Origin: Flavobacterium panacis
GTDB lineage: Bacteria; Bacteroidota; Bacteroidia; Flavobacteriales; Flavobacteriaceae
Length of the DNA: 64,000 nt
Direction: 5' to 3'
Assembly: GCF_024649945.1 (NCBI RefSeq)
Contig: NZ_JANKMS010000007.1
Coordinates: 124,001 to 188,000 of the forward strand
The notes under the pieces were generated by a model. It saw only the letters and a program-made list of their open reading frames with translations. It did not search any database and was not told the origin of the DNA. The position numbers and the translations under genes are program-made. The stretch's first letter is position 1. Every line of letters starts with the position of its first letter. Of the stretch, positions 17,082 to 25,668 are shown one piece after another.

Positions 17082-17984
17082 CTATTGAACCTGTTTTTTG
17101 TAAATCGAATAAATAGTATCGATTGTTTTTCTATCTAGAACCGAAGTTGCATCAGTCTGAATGTAATGTAATTTAAAGGCCTGAATTGCTGCTGTTAGAT
17201 TTTTGGTGTTATACCCTATAATTCTAAGCGCAGGCTCAATTTTAAAATCAAATGGAGCAGGTTCTAAAACTTCGTCCGGCCAGATTCCAAAACCTTTTTC
17301 AGCAAGTGTCTTCCAAGGGAATAAAGCACTTGGATCTTGTTTTCTTCCTGGTGCAATATCGGCATGTCCCAAAAAGTTTTGAGTTGGAATATTATAATCT
17401 TTTTTCAATTTTGTCAACAAAGCGACTAAACTGCTAATTTGTGCTTCTGTAAATGGTTTGAAGCCATTATTGTCTAATTCAATTCCAATAGAGCAGGAGT
17501 TTAAATCTGTCGTTTTTCCCCATGTAGAATTTCCAGCATGCCAAGCTCTAAGGTAATCATTTAACATTTGAACTACTTTTCCGTTCTCAGAAATTACATA
17601 ATGAGCGCTAACCTGTGTTTTGGTTTTGGTAAAAGTATTTATAGTTTGTTGTAATGAATCCTGAGCGGTATGATGAATAATAACGAAACTAGGTTTTCTT
17701 AAATTAAAGTTGACAGTTCCAATCCATTCCGTATTGATTCCATTTTGCAGATAGGTCGAGTTTGTTTTAGATAAAGTATCTTTTACAATCTTCAACTGCT
17801 GTGCGTAAGAAGTGTCAATAACAACATTAGTAGCTGGAATTGTCTGTGTTTCTTTGCTGGTAATCTGAGTTTCTAAAGTTTTAAGCTGTTGATCATATGC
17901 TTTTTCAGTATGCTTATAAGGATTTGTAGAACAAGCACTGATAGCAATAGCTAAAATAAGATAACAAAAAATCTTTTTTGTCAT
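17082..17984 (-). CDS. N-acetylmuramoyl-L-alanine amidase (Amidase_2), lipoprotein
   Basis: The 300-residue product has a lipoprotein signal with C18 (AISAC). A variable helical stretch (20-90) leads to an AmpD/AmiD-like zinc amidase domain (about 105-250). Visible motifs are FVIIHHTAQ (zinc His), AWHAGNSTWG, SIGIELDNNG (catalytic Glu), and GHADIAPGRKQDPSALFPW (zinc His and Asp). It should cleave the lactyl-amide bond in peptidoglycan in the periplasm, for turnover or recycling. It is the last gene of an apparent operon after rimO and the Gly/Tyr-rich protein (26-bp gap) and ends at a bidirectional terminator. Confidence 0.9.
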   Translation of the reverse strand: MTKKIFCYLILAIAISACSTNPYKHTEKAYDQQLKTLETQITSKETQTIPATNVVIDTSYAQQLKIVKDTLSKTNSTYLQNGINTEWIGTVNFNLRKPSFVIIHHTAQDSLQQTINTFTKTKTQVSAHYVISENGKVVQMLNDYLRAWHAGNSTWGKTTDLNSCSIGIELDNNGFKPFTEAQISSLVALLTKLKKDYNIPTQNFLGHADIAPGRKQDPSALFPWKTLAEKGFGIWPDEVLEPAPFDFKIEPALRIIGYNTKNLTAAIQAFKLHYIQTDATSVLDRKTIDTIYSIYKKQVQ

Positions 17985-18010
17985 AATTCGTTGTTTATTA
18001 GTTTAAACGA

Positions 18011-18571
18011 TTATTCTTCAATTTTCGTATCTGTATTTTCTTTTAAGTCTTTAGATTCCTCTTTAGAATCTTTGTTTTTCTTCTTTTTTGTTTTTCCTGT
18101 TTTTCCTTCTTTTAATTTCTCCATGAAGGTTTTGTATTTCTCAACCTGATCAGGATTTAGAAAAGCAGCAATTTTTTTATCAGTACTCTCTCTTAGGGCT
18201 TTTATTTGTTCAATTTTCTGTTCTTGATTACTGCTTTCATTTTTCAATAAAATACCTTGTTCTCTTAAACTGTCTGCCAAAACGTTTGTGATAGCAATTG
18301 CTTGTAAATCATCAAGTTTAACATCTGGTCTCATCTGTTCGACAATTTTATTGGCAGTTTCTTCGACAGGAATTTCTTTAGGTTTGCTTTGTGAGCCTTG
18401 TCCTTGTCCAGCCATCATGCTTCTGTCCATTCCCATTCCGCCACCTCTACCGTAGCCATTGCCATAACCATTACCGTATCCGTAGCCATTATTGTATCCG
18501 CCATATTGAGCAGAAACAGTAAAGCTGAATAAGCCAAAAACTAAAATAAATAAAGTTTGAAAAGGTTTCAT
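18011..18571 (-). CDS. Secreted Gly/Tyr-rich protein of unknown function
   Basis: From the ATG at 18571 the product has 186 residues with a clean signal peptide (MKPFQTLFILVFGLFSFTVSAQ). A reading frame opens nine codons earlier, but that extension is hydrophilic and would bury the signal. The mature protein starts with a Gly/Tyr/Asn repeat region (YGNGYGNGYGRGGGMG). A helical segment follows, with TANKIVEQMRPDVKLDDLQAIAI and later FLNPDQVEKYKTFMEKLKEG, resembling periplasmic helical proteins of the Spy/LTXXQ kind. It ends in a Lys/Glu-rich tail. It lies between rimO (42 bp) and the amidase gene. Function is unknown. Confidence 0.7.
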   Translation of the reverse strand: MKPFQTLFILVFGLFSFTVSAQYGGYNNGYGYGNGYGNGYGRGGGMGMDRSMMAGQGQGSQSKPKEIPVEETANKIVEQMRPDVKLDDLQAIAITNVLADSLREQGILLKNESSNQEQKIEQIKALRESTDKKIAAFLNPDQVEKYKTFMEKLKEGKTGKTKKKKNKDSKEESKDLKENTDTKIEE

Positions 18572-18613
18572 AAAAGTGTTTTTATCTGTGATTAACAATT
18601 GTTCAGCGTAAAT

Positions 18614-19927
18614 TTAAGCAGGTTCTCCGTATAAATCAAATTCTGTTGCTTCTATTATTTTGATATTAACAAATTCACCAGTTTTTACATAATGTTTAGA
18701 AGCATCAATTAAAACTTCATTATCAACATCAGGACTGTCAAATTCAGTACGTCCAACAAAATGTGCTCCTTCTTTTCTGTCAATAATACATCTAAAGACT
18801 TTGCCAACTTTTTCCTGATTTAAATCCCATGAAATTTGTGATTGTAATTCCATAATTTCATTAGCTCTGGCTTGTTTTACATCATCTGGAACATTGTCTT
18901 CCAGTAAATAAGCATGGGTATTTTCCTCATGAGAATAAGCAAAACATCCCATTCTGTCAAATTTCATTTCCTGAACAAAATCTTTCAAAATTTCAAAATC
19001 TTCCTGCGTTTCACCTGGATAACCAACAATTAAAGTAGTTCTAATTGCCATTCCTGGTACTGCAGCACGGAAATCTTTTAATAACTGAGTGGTTTTTGCC
19101 TGAGTTGTACCACGACGCATTGATTTCAAAATAGAATCTGAAATATGTTGTAACGGAATGTCAATATAATTACAGATTTTAGGTTCACGTTTCATTAATT
19201 CCAAAACATCCATAGGGAAACCTGTTGGGTAAGCATAATGCAAACGAATCCATTCGATTCCTTCTACTTTTGCTAATTCTTCTAGAAGTTCTGCAAGATT
19301 TCTTTTTTTATAAAGATCAAGTCCGTAATAAGTTAAATCTTGAGCAATTAAGATTAGTTCTTTTACTCCATTTTTGGCTAAGCCTTGAGCTTCTTTAACT
19401 AATTTTTCAATTGGTTGAGAAACGTGAGAACCTCTCATTAAAGGGATTGCACAAAAACTGCAAGGCCTGTCGCAACCTTCGGCAATTTTTAAATAAGCAT
19501 AATTTTTTGGAGTTGTAGTTAAACGCTCTCCAAGTAATTCATGTTTATAATCTGCGCCTAGTGCTTTTAATAGTTGAGGTAGTTCGGTAGTTCCAAAATA
19601 TTGATCAACATTAGGGATTTCTTTTTCTAAATCTGGTCTGTAACGTTCAGATAAACATCCTGTCACAAAAACTTTATCGACAATTCCTCTGTCTTTTTTA
19701 TCGGCATATTCCAAAATCATGTTTACTGATTCTGCTTTTGCATTATCAATAAAACCACAAGTATTAATTACAATAATGTTTCCTTCTTTTTCTGCAGGAG
19801 CTTCATGTTCAACTTCTTTTCCATTTGCACGCAGCTGTCCCATAAGGACTTCACTGTCATAAACATTTTTTGAACACCCAAGAGTGATTACGTTAATTTT
19901 GTTCTTTTTTAAAGACTTGGTTCTCAT
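18614..19927 (-). CDS. rimO: Ribosomal protein S12 methylthiotransferase RimO
   Basis: The 437-residue product has the three domains of the MiaB/RimO family. The N-terminal UPF0004 domain has cluster cysteines C18, C57 and C91 (TLGCSKN, INTCGFIDNA, VTGCLSERY). The radical SAM core has C152, C156 and C159 in EGCDRPCSFC. A C-terminal TRAM domain covers about 370-435. ITLGCSKNVYDSEVLMG and AIPLMRGSHVSQP mark RimO rather than MiaB. It methylthiolates an aspartate of ribosomal protein S12. A -7 box (TAATTTTG on the minus strand, 19947-19954) lies 20 bp upstream of the start. Two genes follow on the same strand. Confidence 0.96.
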   Translation of the reverse strand: MRTKSLKKNKINVITLGCSKNVYDSEVLMGQLRANGKEVEHEAPAEKEGNIIVINTCGFIDNAKAESVNMILEYADKKDRGIVDKVFVTGCLSERYRPDLEKEIPNVDQYFGTTELPQLLKALGADYKHELLGERLTTTPKNYAYLKIAEGCDRPCSFCAIPLMRGSHVSQPIEKLVKEAQGLAKNGVKELILIAQDLTYYGLDLYKKRNLAELLEELAKVEGIEWIRLHYAYPTGFPMDVLELMKREPKICNYIDIPLQHISDSILKSMRRGTTQAKTTQLLKDFRAAVPGMAIRTTLIVGYPGETQEDFEILKDFVQEMKFDRMGCFAYSHEENTHAYLLEDNVPDDVKQARANEIMELQSQISWDLNQEKVGKVFRCIIDRKEGAHFVGRTEFDSPDVDNEVLIDASKHYVKTGEFVNIKIIEATEFDLYGEPA

Positions 19928-20042
19928 ACTTTTATAAATTGGAGTGCAAAATTACACTTTTTTTATTCAAACACCGCTTGTTTCGTTTTATTTAAATGAT
20001 TTTTATGAAGGTTTTCGAGAGAAAAAATGCTGTTTCTCGTGT

Positions 20043-20076
20043 AAAAAAAAATCCGTTTAGTAAAAAACTAAACGGA
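20043..20076 (-). terminator. Intrinsic terminator after the FadL-like gene
   Basis: TCCGTTTAG (20052-20060) pairs with CTAAACGGA (20068-20076). Read on the minus strand the stem is followed by a run of T (plus-strand A-run at 20043-20051), 28 bp past the stop at 20104. Confidence 0.88.
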
Positions 20077-20103
20077 AATTCTCATTCATCTATTTATTCT
20101 TAA

Positions 20104-21621
20104 TTACAATTCAAATAATAGGGTAAGGGTAACGTTGTTTAACTTTGAAGAAATATTAGCTGGATCTGTAAGTCCTCTAGCAAAAAATCCTTGATTTGAT
20201 TTTCTTTCTGCATAAGAGTAAGCTAGGTCTACTTTAGTGGCTCCAAAATTATAACCTAAACCTCCTGAGTAACTAGTTAAATCGCCAATAGTATTTCCGT
20301 TTTTGTAAGGACTTCCTTCAAAACGATATCCACCTCTTAAGCTTAATTGTTTGATTTTATATTCACCTCCAATACGAAGTTCTCCAGTATTGGTTAAGGT
20401 GTTCTTGATGTCGCTATTAAGATCTCTAAAGCCAGCATCACTTGTAGGTTTAAATTTTGTATTTCCATAATCTTTTATGGCATAGTCAATACTTAATAAA
20501 CCTGATTTTCCAAAAACATAAGCAGCACTAAATGTCCATTTGGCTGGTGTTTGTAAAGTGTATGATTCGTATACGTTTACCACGTTTGGATTTACATTTG
20601 CATTTATAGGCTGGCCGCCAGCTTCCTGTCTAGTAGTGCTAAGGCTTTGTGAAGTTTCATCATAAAGTTCATACCATGTATTAGATTCGTAAGCAATACC
20701 TAGTCTAAAGGCTTCTGTTACTTTGCCAATTGCTCCTAATTGGAAAGAAAAACCATTTCCGTAAGTGTATAATTCATTGTTGAAGCGTAAATTTGAAATC
20801 GTTTCGTAAGGTTGCAATGGATTATTGTTGTCTTCATAAAAGCTTGAAGTTCGTCTAAAGTCTGTTATATGAACATTTAAATTAGCTCCCAAATAAAGTC
20901 TGTCTTTGTAAGAAGTTGCAATGTTGAAACCAACTTTACTGTTGTAGCCTCTTGTGTAAACTTCGTTTTCCTGGTAATAATTTCCTTGTCCAGGTGTAGC
21001 TCCGTCTGGCACATTGCTTATGTATTGAGTGTTTCCTGGTGTGTTTGCAACGGGGTCAATAATATGTCCCCAGTATCCCATATAAGCTTGTTGTTCAGTG
21101 TAAGGTAAATCTCTGTAATCTAATCCGTCTATATTTTGCAAAGGTATTCCGTTTGCATATTCGAGGAAATATCCATCTATAGAATGAGTTGGGTTTGTAC
21201 CAAATACTCCATAATTGTTGTTGAAGTTGTTTGTGTTTTCATAAGTTGCACCAATTGCAATTTTGTTCCATCCATTGTTTGGATTTCGATCTTTGAAAAC
21301 AAAAACTCCGCCTGCTTGATTTAAAGTGAAAGAATTTTTTTTCTCAGAATTTTGACCTTCAAAGTATTTAGCGTCATTCTTTATGTTTTGATTGGTGAAG
21401 GATACTCCAACCTGATTCGAGTTGAAAATGGCTGAACCTGCAGGGTTTACGCTTAAGGCTGATAAATCTCCTCCGACAGCTCCGAAAGCACCACTCATAG
21501 CTCTAAATCGGGCGGTACCAGTTAAATTGTCTTGTGCGTAACGTAAGCCGTCAGAAACTTCTTGAGAATATGACGCGCTGACAGTTAGTCCTGTTATAAG
21601 TAGGAAAAATATTTTTTTCAT
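20104..21621 (-). CDS. FadL/OMPP1-family outer-membrane transport protein
   Basis: The 505-residue product has a signal peptide ending SASYSQ (20). The N-terminal ARFRAMSGAFGAVGGDLSALSVNPAGSAI has the conserved NPAG element of the FadL/TodX hatch region. The rest is beta-barrel-like sequence with long polar loops and ends NVTLTLLFEL. This family moves hydrophobic compounds across the outer membrane; in Bacteroidota the substrate is usually unknown. The Gly/Tyr-rich lipoprotein gene lies 41 bp upstream on the same strand, suggesting a two-gene operon. Confidence 0.85.
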   Translation of the reverse strand: MKKIFFLLITGLTVSASYSQEVSDGLRYAQDNLTGTARFRAMSGAFGAVGGDLSALSVNPAGSAIFNSNQVGVSFTNQNIKNDAKYFEGQNSEKKNSFTLNQAGGVFVFKDRNPNNGWNKIAIGATYENTNNFNNNYGVFGTNPTHSIDGYFLEYANGIPLQNIDGLDYRDLPYTEQQAYMGYWGHIIDPVANTPGNTQYISNVPDGATPGQGNYYQENEVYTRGYNSKVGFNIATSYKDRLYLGANLNVHITDFRRTSSFYEDNNNPLQPYETISNLRFNNELYTYGNGFSFQLGAIGKVTEAFRLGIAYESNTWYELYDETSQSLSTTRQEAGGQPINANVNPNVVNVYESYTLQTPAKWTFSAAYVFGKSGLLSIDYAIKDYGNTKFKPTSDAGFRDLNSDIKNTLTNTGELRIGGEYKIKQLSLRGGYRFEGSPYKNGNTIGDLTSYSGGLGYNFGATKVDLAYSYAERKSNQGFFARGLTDPANISSKLNNVTLTLLFEL

Positions 21622-21662
21622 TTGGATAAGTTTTAGTTTGAATTAGTTTGCCGAGAGAAAAA

Positions 21663-22715
21663 TTATCTTCTTCCTCCGCCACCGCCAGATCTCATTCCTC
21701 CGCCGCCTCCACCGCCACCAGATCTCATGCTTCCGCCTCCACCACTATTGTTCATAGAACGTGATGGGCTGCTAGGAGTGTAGCTTCTGTTTGAGTTACT
21801 GTTACTACTAGGAGTGTAACTTCTGTTTGAGTTGCTAGGAGTATAGCTTCTGTTAGTGTTTCCACTGTTGTTATAGTTGTACGATCTTCTGTTGTTAGAG
21901 TTGCTGTAATCTACACTATTAGTGTTGGCTCTTCTATTTGTAAAAGTTGGGCTGCTTGTTCCTCTATTATAGGTAGAATTTGAACTTCTTCTAAAATCGG
22001 TATACCCATTAGAAGATGATCTATTTGTAGTATAATTTCTGTTTGTGGTGTAACCGTTACTTCTGTTGGTAGTGTAGTTTCTGTTGTTTGTGAAACTTCT
22101 ATTTGTAGTGTAGTTTCTGTTGCTGGTATAATTTCTGTTTCCATAATACGCTGCAGAACCTCTTCTTCCGTAAGAATAGTTGTAGTTGTTGTAGCTGTAG
22201 TAGCCGCCACCCCAATATCCTGGATAACCCCAGCCGCCACCCCAGTAGTAGCCTGGATAGCCCCATCCGCCACCCCAGTAACCTGGATAGCCCCAGCCAT
22301 AGTAGCCGCCGTAGCCCCATCCGTAATAAGGGTAGCCCATTCCAAAACCTAATGACCACGTAGGATTTGTATAAACATTTACAGAAACATCAGAATTGCT
22401 GCTTCCCCATGCAGGATAGCCTACAGAGTTGGCTTGGATGCTGTCGTTTTCTGAGTAATTGGTATAATTGTCAACGTCGGTAAAAATTTCAGTTGGCTGA
22501 TTGTCATCTTGCAAAGATCTAAAATAATCTGTGTATTGATTACTTGTGCCATTGGACTGCTGTACATAGCGGTTTGATGATGAATTACCATACACCCCGT
22601 CATTCTCATAATAAGATGAATTTTGGTAAGAACCACACGACGCTAATAATAAACTCAATAATCCAATTATGTAAAAATGATTAGAGTTTCGGCGAAGAGA
22701 AATGTTAGTTTTCAT
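21663..22715 (-). CDS. Gly/Tyr/Trp- and Asn/Arg-rich repeat lipoprotein, unknown function
   Basis: The 350-residue product has a lipoprotein signal with C27 (LLLASC). Low-complexity blocks follow: a Tyr/Ser/Asn-rich region, a central Gly/Tyr/Trp region of about 50 residues made of GYWGGGWGYPGY-type units, a block repeating NYTTNR-like hexamers at least eight times, Ser/Asn-rich RSYTPS repeats, and a Gly/Arg tail ending GGGGRR. No enzymatic motif is seen. The composition suggests a surface-exposed, aggregation-prone or matrix-like protein. It is likely co-transcribed with the FadL-like gene 41 bp downstream and diverges from proS. Confidence 0.75.
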   Translation of the reverse strand: MKTNISLRRNSNHFYIIGLLSLLLASCGSYQNSSYYENDGVYGNSSSNRYVQQSNGTSNQYTDYFRSLQDDNQPTEIFTDVDNYTNYSENDSIQANSVGYPAWGSSNSDVSVNVYTNPTWSLGFGMGYPYYGWGYGGYYGWGYPGYWGGGWGYPGYYWGGGWGYPGYWGGGYYSYNNYNYSYGRRGSAAYYGNRNYTSNRNYTTNRSFTNNRNYTTNRSNGYTTNRNYTTNRSSSNGYTDFRRSSNSTYNRGTSSPTFTNRRANTNSVDYSNSNNRRSYNYNNSGNTNRSYTPSNSNRSYTPSSNSNSNRSYTPSSPSRSMNNSGGGGSMRSGGGGGGGGMRSGGGGGRR

Positions 22716-22735
22716 ATCTGTGGTGTTTTTTATTG

Positions 22736-22763
22736 TTGCACATTACAAAAATAGTTAGTTTTG
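22736..22763 (+). promoter_or_regulatory. Promoter of proS (Bacteroidota type)
   Basis: TAGTTTTG at 22756-22763 matches TAnnTTTG. TTG at 22736-22738 lies 17 bp upstream in the -33 position. The proS start codon is 54 bp downstream. Confidence 0.65.
22746..22753 (-). promoter_or_regulatory. -7 box of the repeat-lipoprotein gene
   Basis: The minus strand reads TATTTTTG (TAnnTTTG), 30 bp upstream of the start at 22715. It overlaps the spacer of the diverging proS promoter, so the two may compete. Confidence 0.5.
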
Positions 22764-22817
22764 TCAAACTATTTAGTTAAAATTATTTAAAACAAAATTT
22801 GTGCCAAACTATATAAT

Positions 22818-24296
22818 ATGAGTAAGAACCTCACTACAAGATCAGAAGATTATTCGAAATGGTATAACGAGCTGGTTGTTAAGGCGGATCTAGCTGAAAA
22901 TTCAGGAGTTAGAGGCTGTATGGTGATCAAACCATACGGGTATGCTATTTGGGAAAAAATGCAAGCTGAGTTAGATCGTATGTTCAAAGAAACTGGACAT
23001 CAAAATGCGTATTTTCCATTATTCGTGCCGAAGAGCATGTTTGAGGCGGAAGAAACAAATGCTGAAGGATTTGCAAAAGAATGTGCTGTTGTGACACATT
23101 ACAGATTAAAGAATGACGAAGAAAGACCAGGGAAGTTAATGGTTGATCCAAATGCTAAACTAGAAGAAGAGCTTATCGTTCGTCCAACTAGTGAAGCGAT
23201 TATTTGGTCTACATATAAAGGATGGGTGCAGTCTTATAGAGATTTGCCGTTATTGATTAATCAATGGGCAAATGTAGTGCGTTGGGAAATGCGTACACGT
23301 TTGTTTTTAAGAACCGCTGAATTTTTATGGCAGGAAGGGCATACTGCTCATGCTACAAAAATAGAAGCTATTGAAGAATCTGAAAAAATGATGAATGTTT
23401 ACGCTGATTTTGCTGAAAATTTTATGGCAATTCCAGTAGTGAAAGGAATCAAAACAGAGACAGAACGTTTTGCTGGCGCTGATGAAACATATTGTATTGA
23501 AGCATTAATGCAGGATGGAAAAGCTTTGCAGGCTGGAACATCGCATTTCTTAGGTCAGAACTTTGCAAAAGCTTTTGATGTTAAGTTCGCAAATGCTGAA
23601 GGAAAACAGGAACATGTTTGGGGTACTTCATGGGGAGTTTCGACTCGTTTGATGGGAGCTCTTATTATGACACATTCTGATGATCAAGGATTAGTTTTGC
23701 CTCCAAACTTGGCGCCGATACAAGTAGTTATTGTTCCAATTCATAAAACAGATGAACAATTGGCTCAAATTACGGCTGCGGTTAATGAATTGACAGCTAA
23801 ATTGAGAAAATTGAAAATCTCAGTAAAATATGATGACAGAACGACACAAAAGCCTGGATTTAAATTTGCCGAATGGGAATTAAAAGGTGTGCCTGTTAGA
23901 ATTGCTGTTGGTCCAAAAGATTTAGAAAATGGAACTTTTGAAGTAGCAAGACGAGATAATTTGTCAAAAGAGGTTGTTGCTGCAGAAAAAATCGTGGATT
24001 ATGTTAATGATTTATTGGAGCAGATTCAAAATGATTTATTTACGAAAGCATTGGATTATCGTAATACTCACATTACAGAAGTGAATAGTTTTGAGGAGTT
24101 TAAAGAGGTTTTGGAAGGAAAAGGAGGTTTTATTTCAGCTCATTGGGATGGAACTGCTGCTACTGAAGAAAAAATAAAAGATCTAACAAAAGCGACTATT
24201 CGTTGCATTCCTTTGGATGCTGTTGAAGAGGCGGGAAGCTGTGTGTTTACTGGGAATCCTTCTTCTAAAAGAGTGCTTTTTGCTAAGGCGTATTAA
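22818..24296 (+). CDS. proS: Prolyl-tRNA synthetase (eukaryote/archaeal-type)
   Basis: The 492-residue product is a class II synthetase of the shorter archaeal/eukaryotic-like type without the large editing insertion. Motif 1 is near KPYGYAIWEKMQAELDRMFKETG, motif 2 in VVRWEMRTRLFLRTAEFLWQEGHTAH, and motif 3 near GVSTRLMGALIMTHSDDQG. The anticodon-binding domain starts at about 295 (APIQVVIVPI), and the C-terminal domain ends CVFTGNPSSKRVLFAKAY. It charges tRNA-Pro with proline in the cytoplasm. It has its own promoter and is followed by the tRNA-Glu cluster. Confidence 0.97.
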   Translation: MSKNLTTRSEDYSKWYNELVVKADLAENSGVRGCMVIKPYGYAIWEKMQAELDRMFKETGHQNAYFPLFVPKSMFEAEETNAEGFAKECAVVTHYRLKNDEERPGKLMVDPNAKLEEELIVRPTSEAIIWSTYKGWVQSYRDLPLLINQWANVVRWEMRTRLFLRTAEFLWQEGHTAHATKIEAIEESEKMMNVYADFAENFMAIPVVKGIKTETERFAGADETYCIEALMQDGKALQAGTSHFLGQNFAKAFDVKFANAEGKQEHVWGTSWGVSTRLMGALIMTHSDDQGLVLPPNLAPIQVVIVPIHKTDEQLAQITAAVNELTAKLRKLKISVKYDDRTTQKPGFKFAEWELKGVPVRIAVGPKDLENGTFEVARRDNLSKEVVAAEKIVDYVNDLLEQIQNDLFTKALDYRNTHITEVNSFEEFKEVLEGKGGFISAHWDGTAATEEKIKDLTKATIRCIPLDAVEEAGSCVFTGNPSSKRVLFAKAY

Positions 24297-24324
24297 AAAA
24301 AAATATATTTTTTTGCATTAGGTG

Positions 24325-24354
24325 TTGCGCAACTAAAAAATAGATGTATCTTTG
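24325..24354 (+). promoter_or_regulatory. Promoter of the tRNA-Glu cluster
   Basis: TTG at 24325-24327, a 19-bp spacer and TATCTTTG at 24347-24354 match the bacteroidotal TTG/TAnnTTTG promoter closely. The first tRNA begins 20 bp after the -7 box. Confidence 0.8.
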
Positions 24355-24374
24355 CATCCGCAATACAGAAGCGC

Positions 24375-24446
24375 GGTCCGTTCGTCTATCGGTTAGGACG
24401 CCAGGTTTTCATCCTGGTAAGGGGGGTTCGATTCCCCCACGGACTA
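24375..24446 (+). tRNA. tRNA-Glu (UUC)
   Basis: The 72-nt cloverleaf has acceptor GGTCCGT/ACGGACT, D-arm GTCT/GGAC, anticodon stem CCAGG/CCTGG with loop TTTTCAT (anticodon TTC), and T-arm GGGGG TTCGATT CCCCC. CCA is not encoded. First of three Glu tRNAs. Confidence 0.97.
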
Positions 24447-24487
24447 CAAGTTATATTACATATTGAAAATTTCCAATTAGGAAAGTT

Positions 24488-24559
24488 GGTCCGTTCGTCT
24501 ATCGGTTAGGACGCCAGGTTTTCATCCTGGTAAGGGGGGTTCGATTCCCCCACGGACTA
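24488..24559 (+). tRNA. tRNA-Glu (UUC), identical second copy
   Basis: All 72 nt are identical to the copy at 24375. The 41-bp spacer is unrelated to the flanks of the first copy. Anticodon TTC. Confidence 0.97.
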
Positions 24560-24600
24560 CAAAATTCAATTTTTAAATTGAAGAAAACTTAGAAGAAACT

Positions 24601-24672
24601 GGTCTGTTCGTCTAGGGGTTAGGACTCCAGGCTTTCGTCCTGGTAACAGGGGTTCGATTCCCTTACAGACTA
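24601..24672 (+). tRNA. tRNA-Glu (UUC), diverged third copy
   Basis: The cloverleaf is complete: acceptor GGTCTGT/ACAGACT, anticodon stem CCAGG/CCTGG with loop CTTTCGT (anticodon TTC), T-arm AGGGG TTCGATT CCCTT. It has the same anticodon as the two identical copies but differs in the acceptor stem, D-loop (AGGGGTTA), anticodon-loop positions 32 and 37, and T-stem. Changes in the stems are compensated, so it is probably functional. The 157 bp after it hold no recognisable gene. Confidence 0.95.
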
Positions 24673-24829
24673 CGAAAATTAGTTGTAAATAAGTTTTATA
24701 AAACAAAAATTGGTGTCTCGGTTTTTGTTTTATTAGTTAAAACCAAAGTGATTGTTTTTATATAATTGTGGGAGGTTTTTCTTTTTTAACTAGTATTTAT
24801 AATAATTATTACATCTAAAATTAAAGAAA

Positions 24830-25081
24830 ATGGCAAATCATAAGTCAGCATTAAAAAGAATCAGAAGTAACGAAAAAAGAAGAGTTCTTAACAGATATCA
24901 GCATAAAACTACTCGTAATGCTATTAAAGCATTAAGATTAGCTACTGATAAATCTGATGCGACTGCAAAATTATCAACTGTAATCTCTATGATTGATAAA
25001 TTAGCTAAAAAGAATATCATTCATGATAATAAAGCTTCTAACTTGAAGTCTAAATTAACTAAACACGTTGCTAAATTGTAA
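24830..25081 (+). CDS. rpsT: 30S ribosomal protein S20
   Basis: The 83-residue, strongly basic product matches S20 along its length: MANHKSALKRIRSNEKRR at the start, then NAIKALR, and KKNIIHDNKASNLKSKL near the end. It binds 16S rRNA in the 30S subunit body. It is monocistronic, preceded by the tRNA cluster and followed by a strong terminator. Confidence 0.98.
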   Translation: MANHKSALKRIRSNEKRRVLNRYQHKTTRNAIKALRLATDKSDATAKLSTVISMIDKLAKKNIIHDNKASNLKSKLTKHVAKL

Positions 25082-25106
25082 TTAAAAAACAATTCGCTAA
25101 AAATAT

Positions 25107-25136
25107 AAAAGTCCTCGTTTGAGGACTTTTTTTTTT
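25107..25136 (+). terminator. Intrinsic terminator of rpsT
   Basis: AAAAGTCCTC (25107-25116) pairs with GAGGACTTTT (25121-25130) around GTTT, and the T-run continues to 25136. Confidence 0.95.
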
Positions 25137-25166
25137 GTTTTAAATATTTTGAAAAAAAATCAAAAA

Positions 25167-25210
25167 AAATCCAAATTCTAAAACTTTGATAGTTGTTAGA
25201 ATTTGGATTT
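25167..25210. terminator. Bidirectional terminator between rpsT and the response-regulator gene
   Basis: AAATCCAAATTCTAA (25167-25181) pairs perfectly with TTAGAATTTGGATTT (25196-25210) around a 14-nt loop. A-rich sequence precedes it and T-rich sequence follows, so it can serve the minus-strand kinase/regulator pair as well. Confidence 0.75.
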
Positions 25211-25249
25211 TTCTTTTTCAGTCTATATAGAGATTCTGAAATATGGTAC

Positions 25250-25663
25250 TTAGATCTGTTGTTCTATCTTTTTTTTAAGATACTCCAACATTGGTAATGT
25301 AATGGGTTTTGATAAAAAATCGATGATAATCGGATATTTTTTCGCCTTAGCCAGATCATCTGGATCTATTGTGGAAGATAAAACAATTACTGGGGCAGAA
25401 TTAAATTCATTGTAATCTGAAGAAGTAAAATGATCTAAAAATTCCCAGCCTCCCATTATTGGCATATTTAGGTCTAAAAAAATGAGTTCTGGTTTTCTTT
25501 TGTTTTTGTCATTTGTGTATTTTAAGGTGTTGAAATGATGGAGTGCTTCTTCACCGTTTTGAGCTGTAATTACTTCATGAGAAAATGAAGATTTAGAGAT
25601 TACTTTCTTGCATAACATCAATGTGATGGGGTCATCGTCAATGCATAAAATCTGCTCGAGCAT
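25250..25663 (-). CDS. Single-domain response regulator (REC)
   Basis: The 137-residue product is a receiver domain only. The acidic pocket is CIDDDP (7-12), the phosphoacceptor D64 lies in IFLDLNMP, the conserved Thr/Ser is in VIVLSSTID, and Lys in FLSKPI. There is no output domain, so it acts by phosphotransfer or protein contact. It lies 5 bp after the PAS histidine kinase gene and is presumably its partner. Confidence 0.92.
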   Translation of the reverse strand: MLEQILCIDDDPITLMLCKKVISKSSFSHEVITAQNGEEALHHFNTLKYTNDKNKRKPELIFLDLNMPIMGGWEFLDHFTSSDYNEFNSAPVIVLSSTIDPDDLAKAKKYPIIIDFLSKPITLPMLEYLKKKIEQQI

Positions 25664-25668
25664 AATAA

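Noticed and set aside
21911..22359. Two long minus-strand frames inside the repeat lipoprotein gene
   Set aside because: They are frame-shifted readings of the same low-complexity repeats and have no independent start or family signature.
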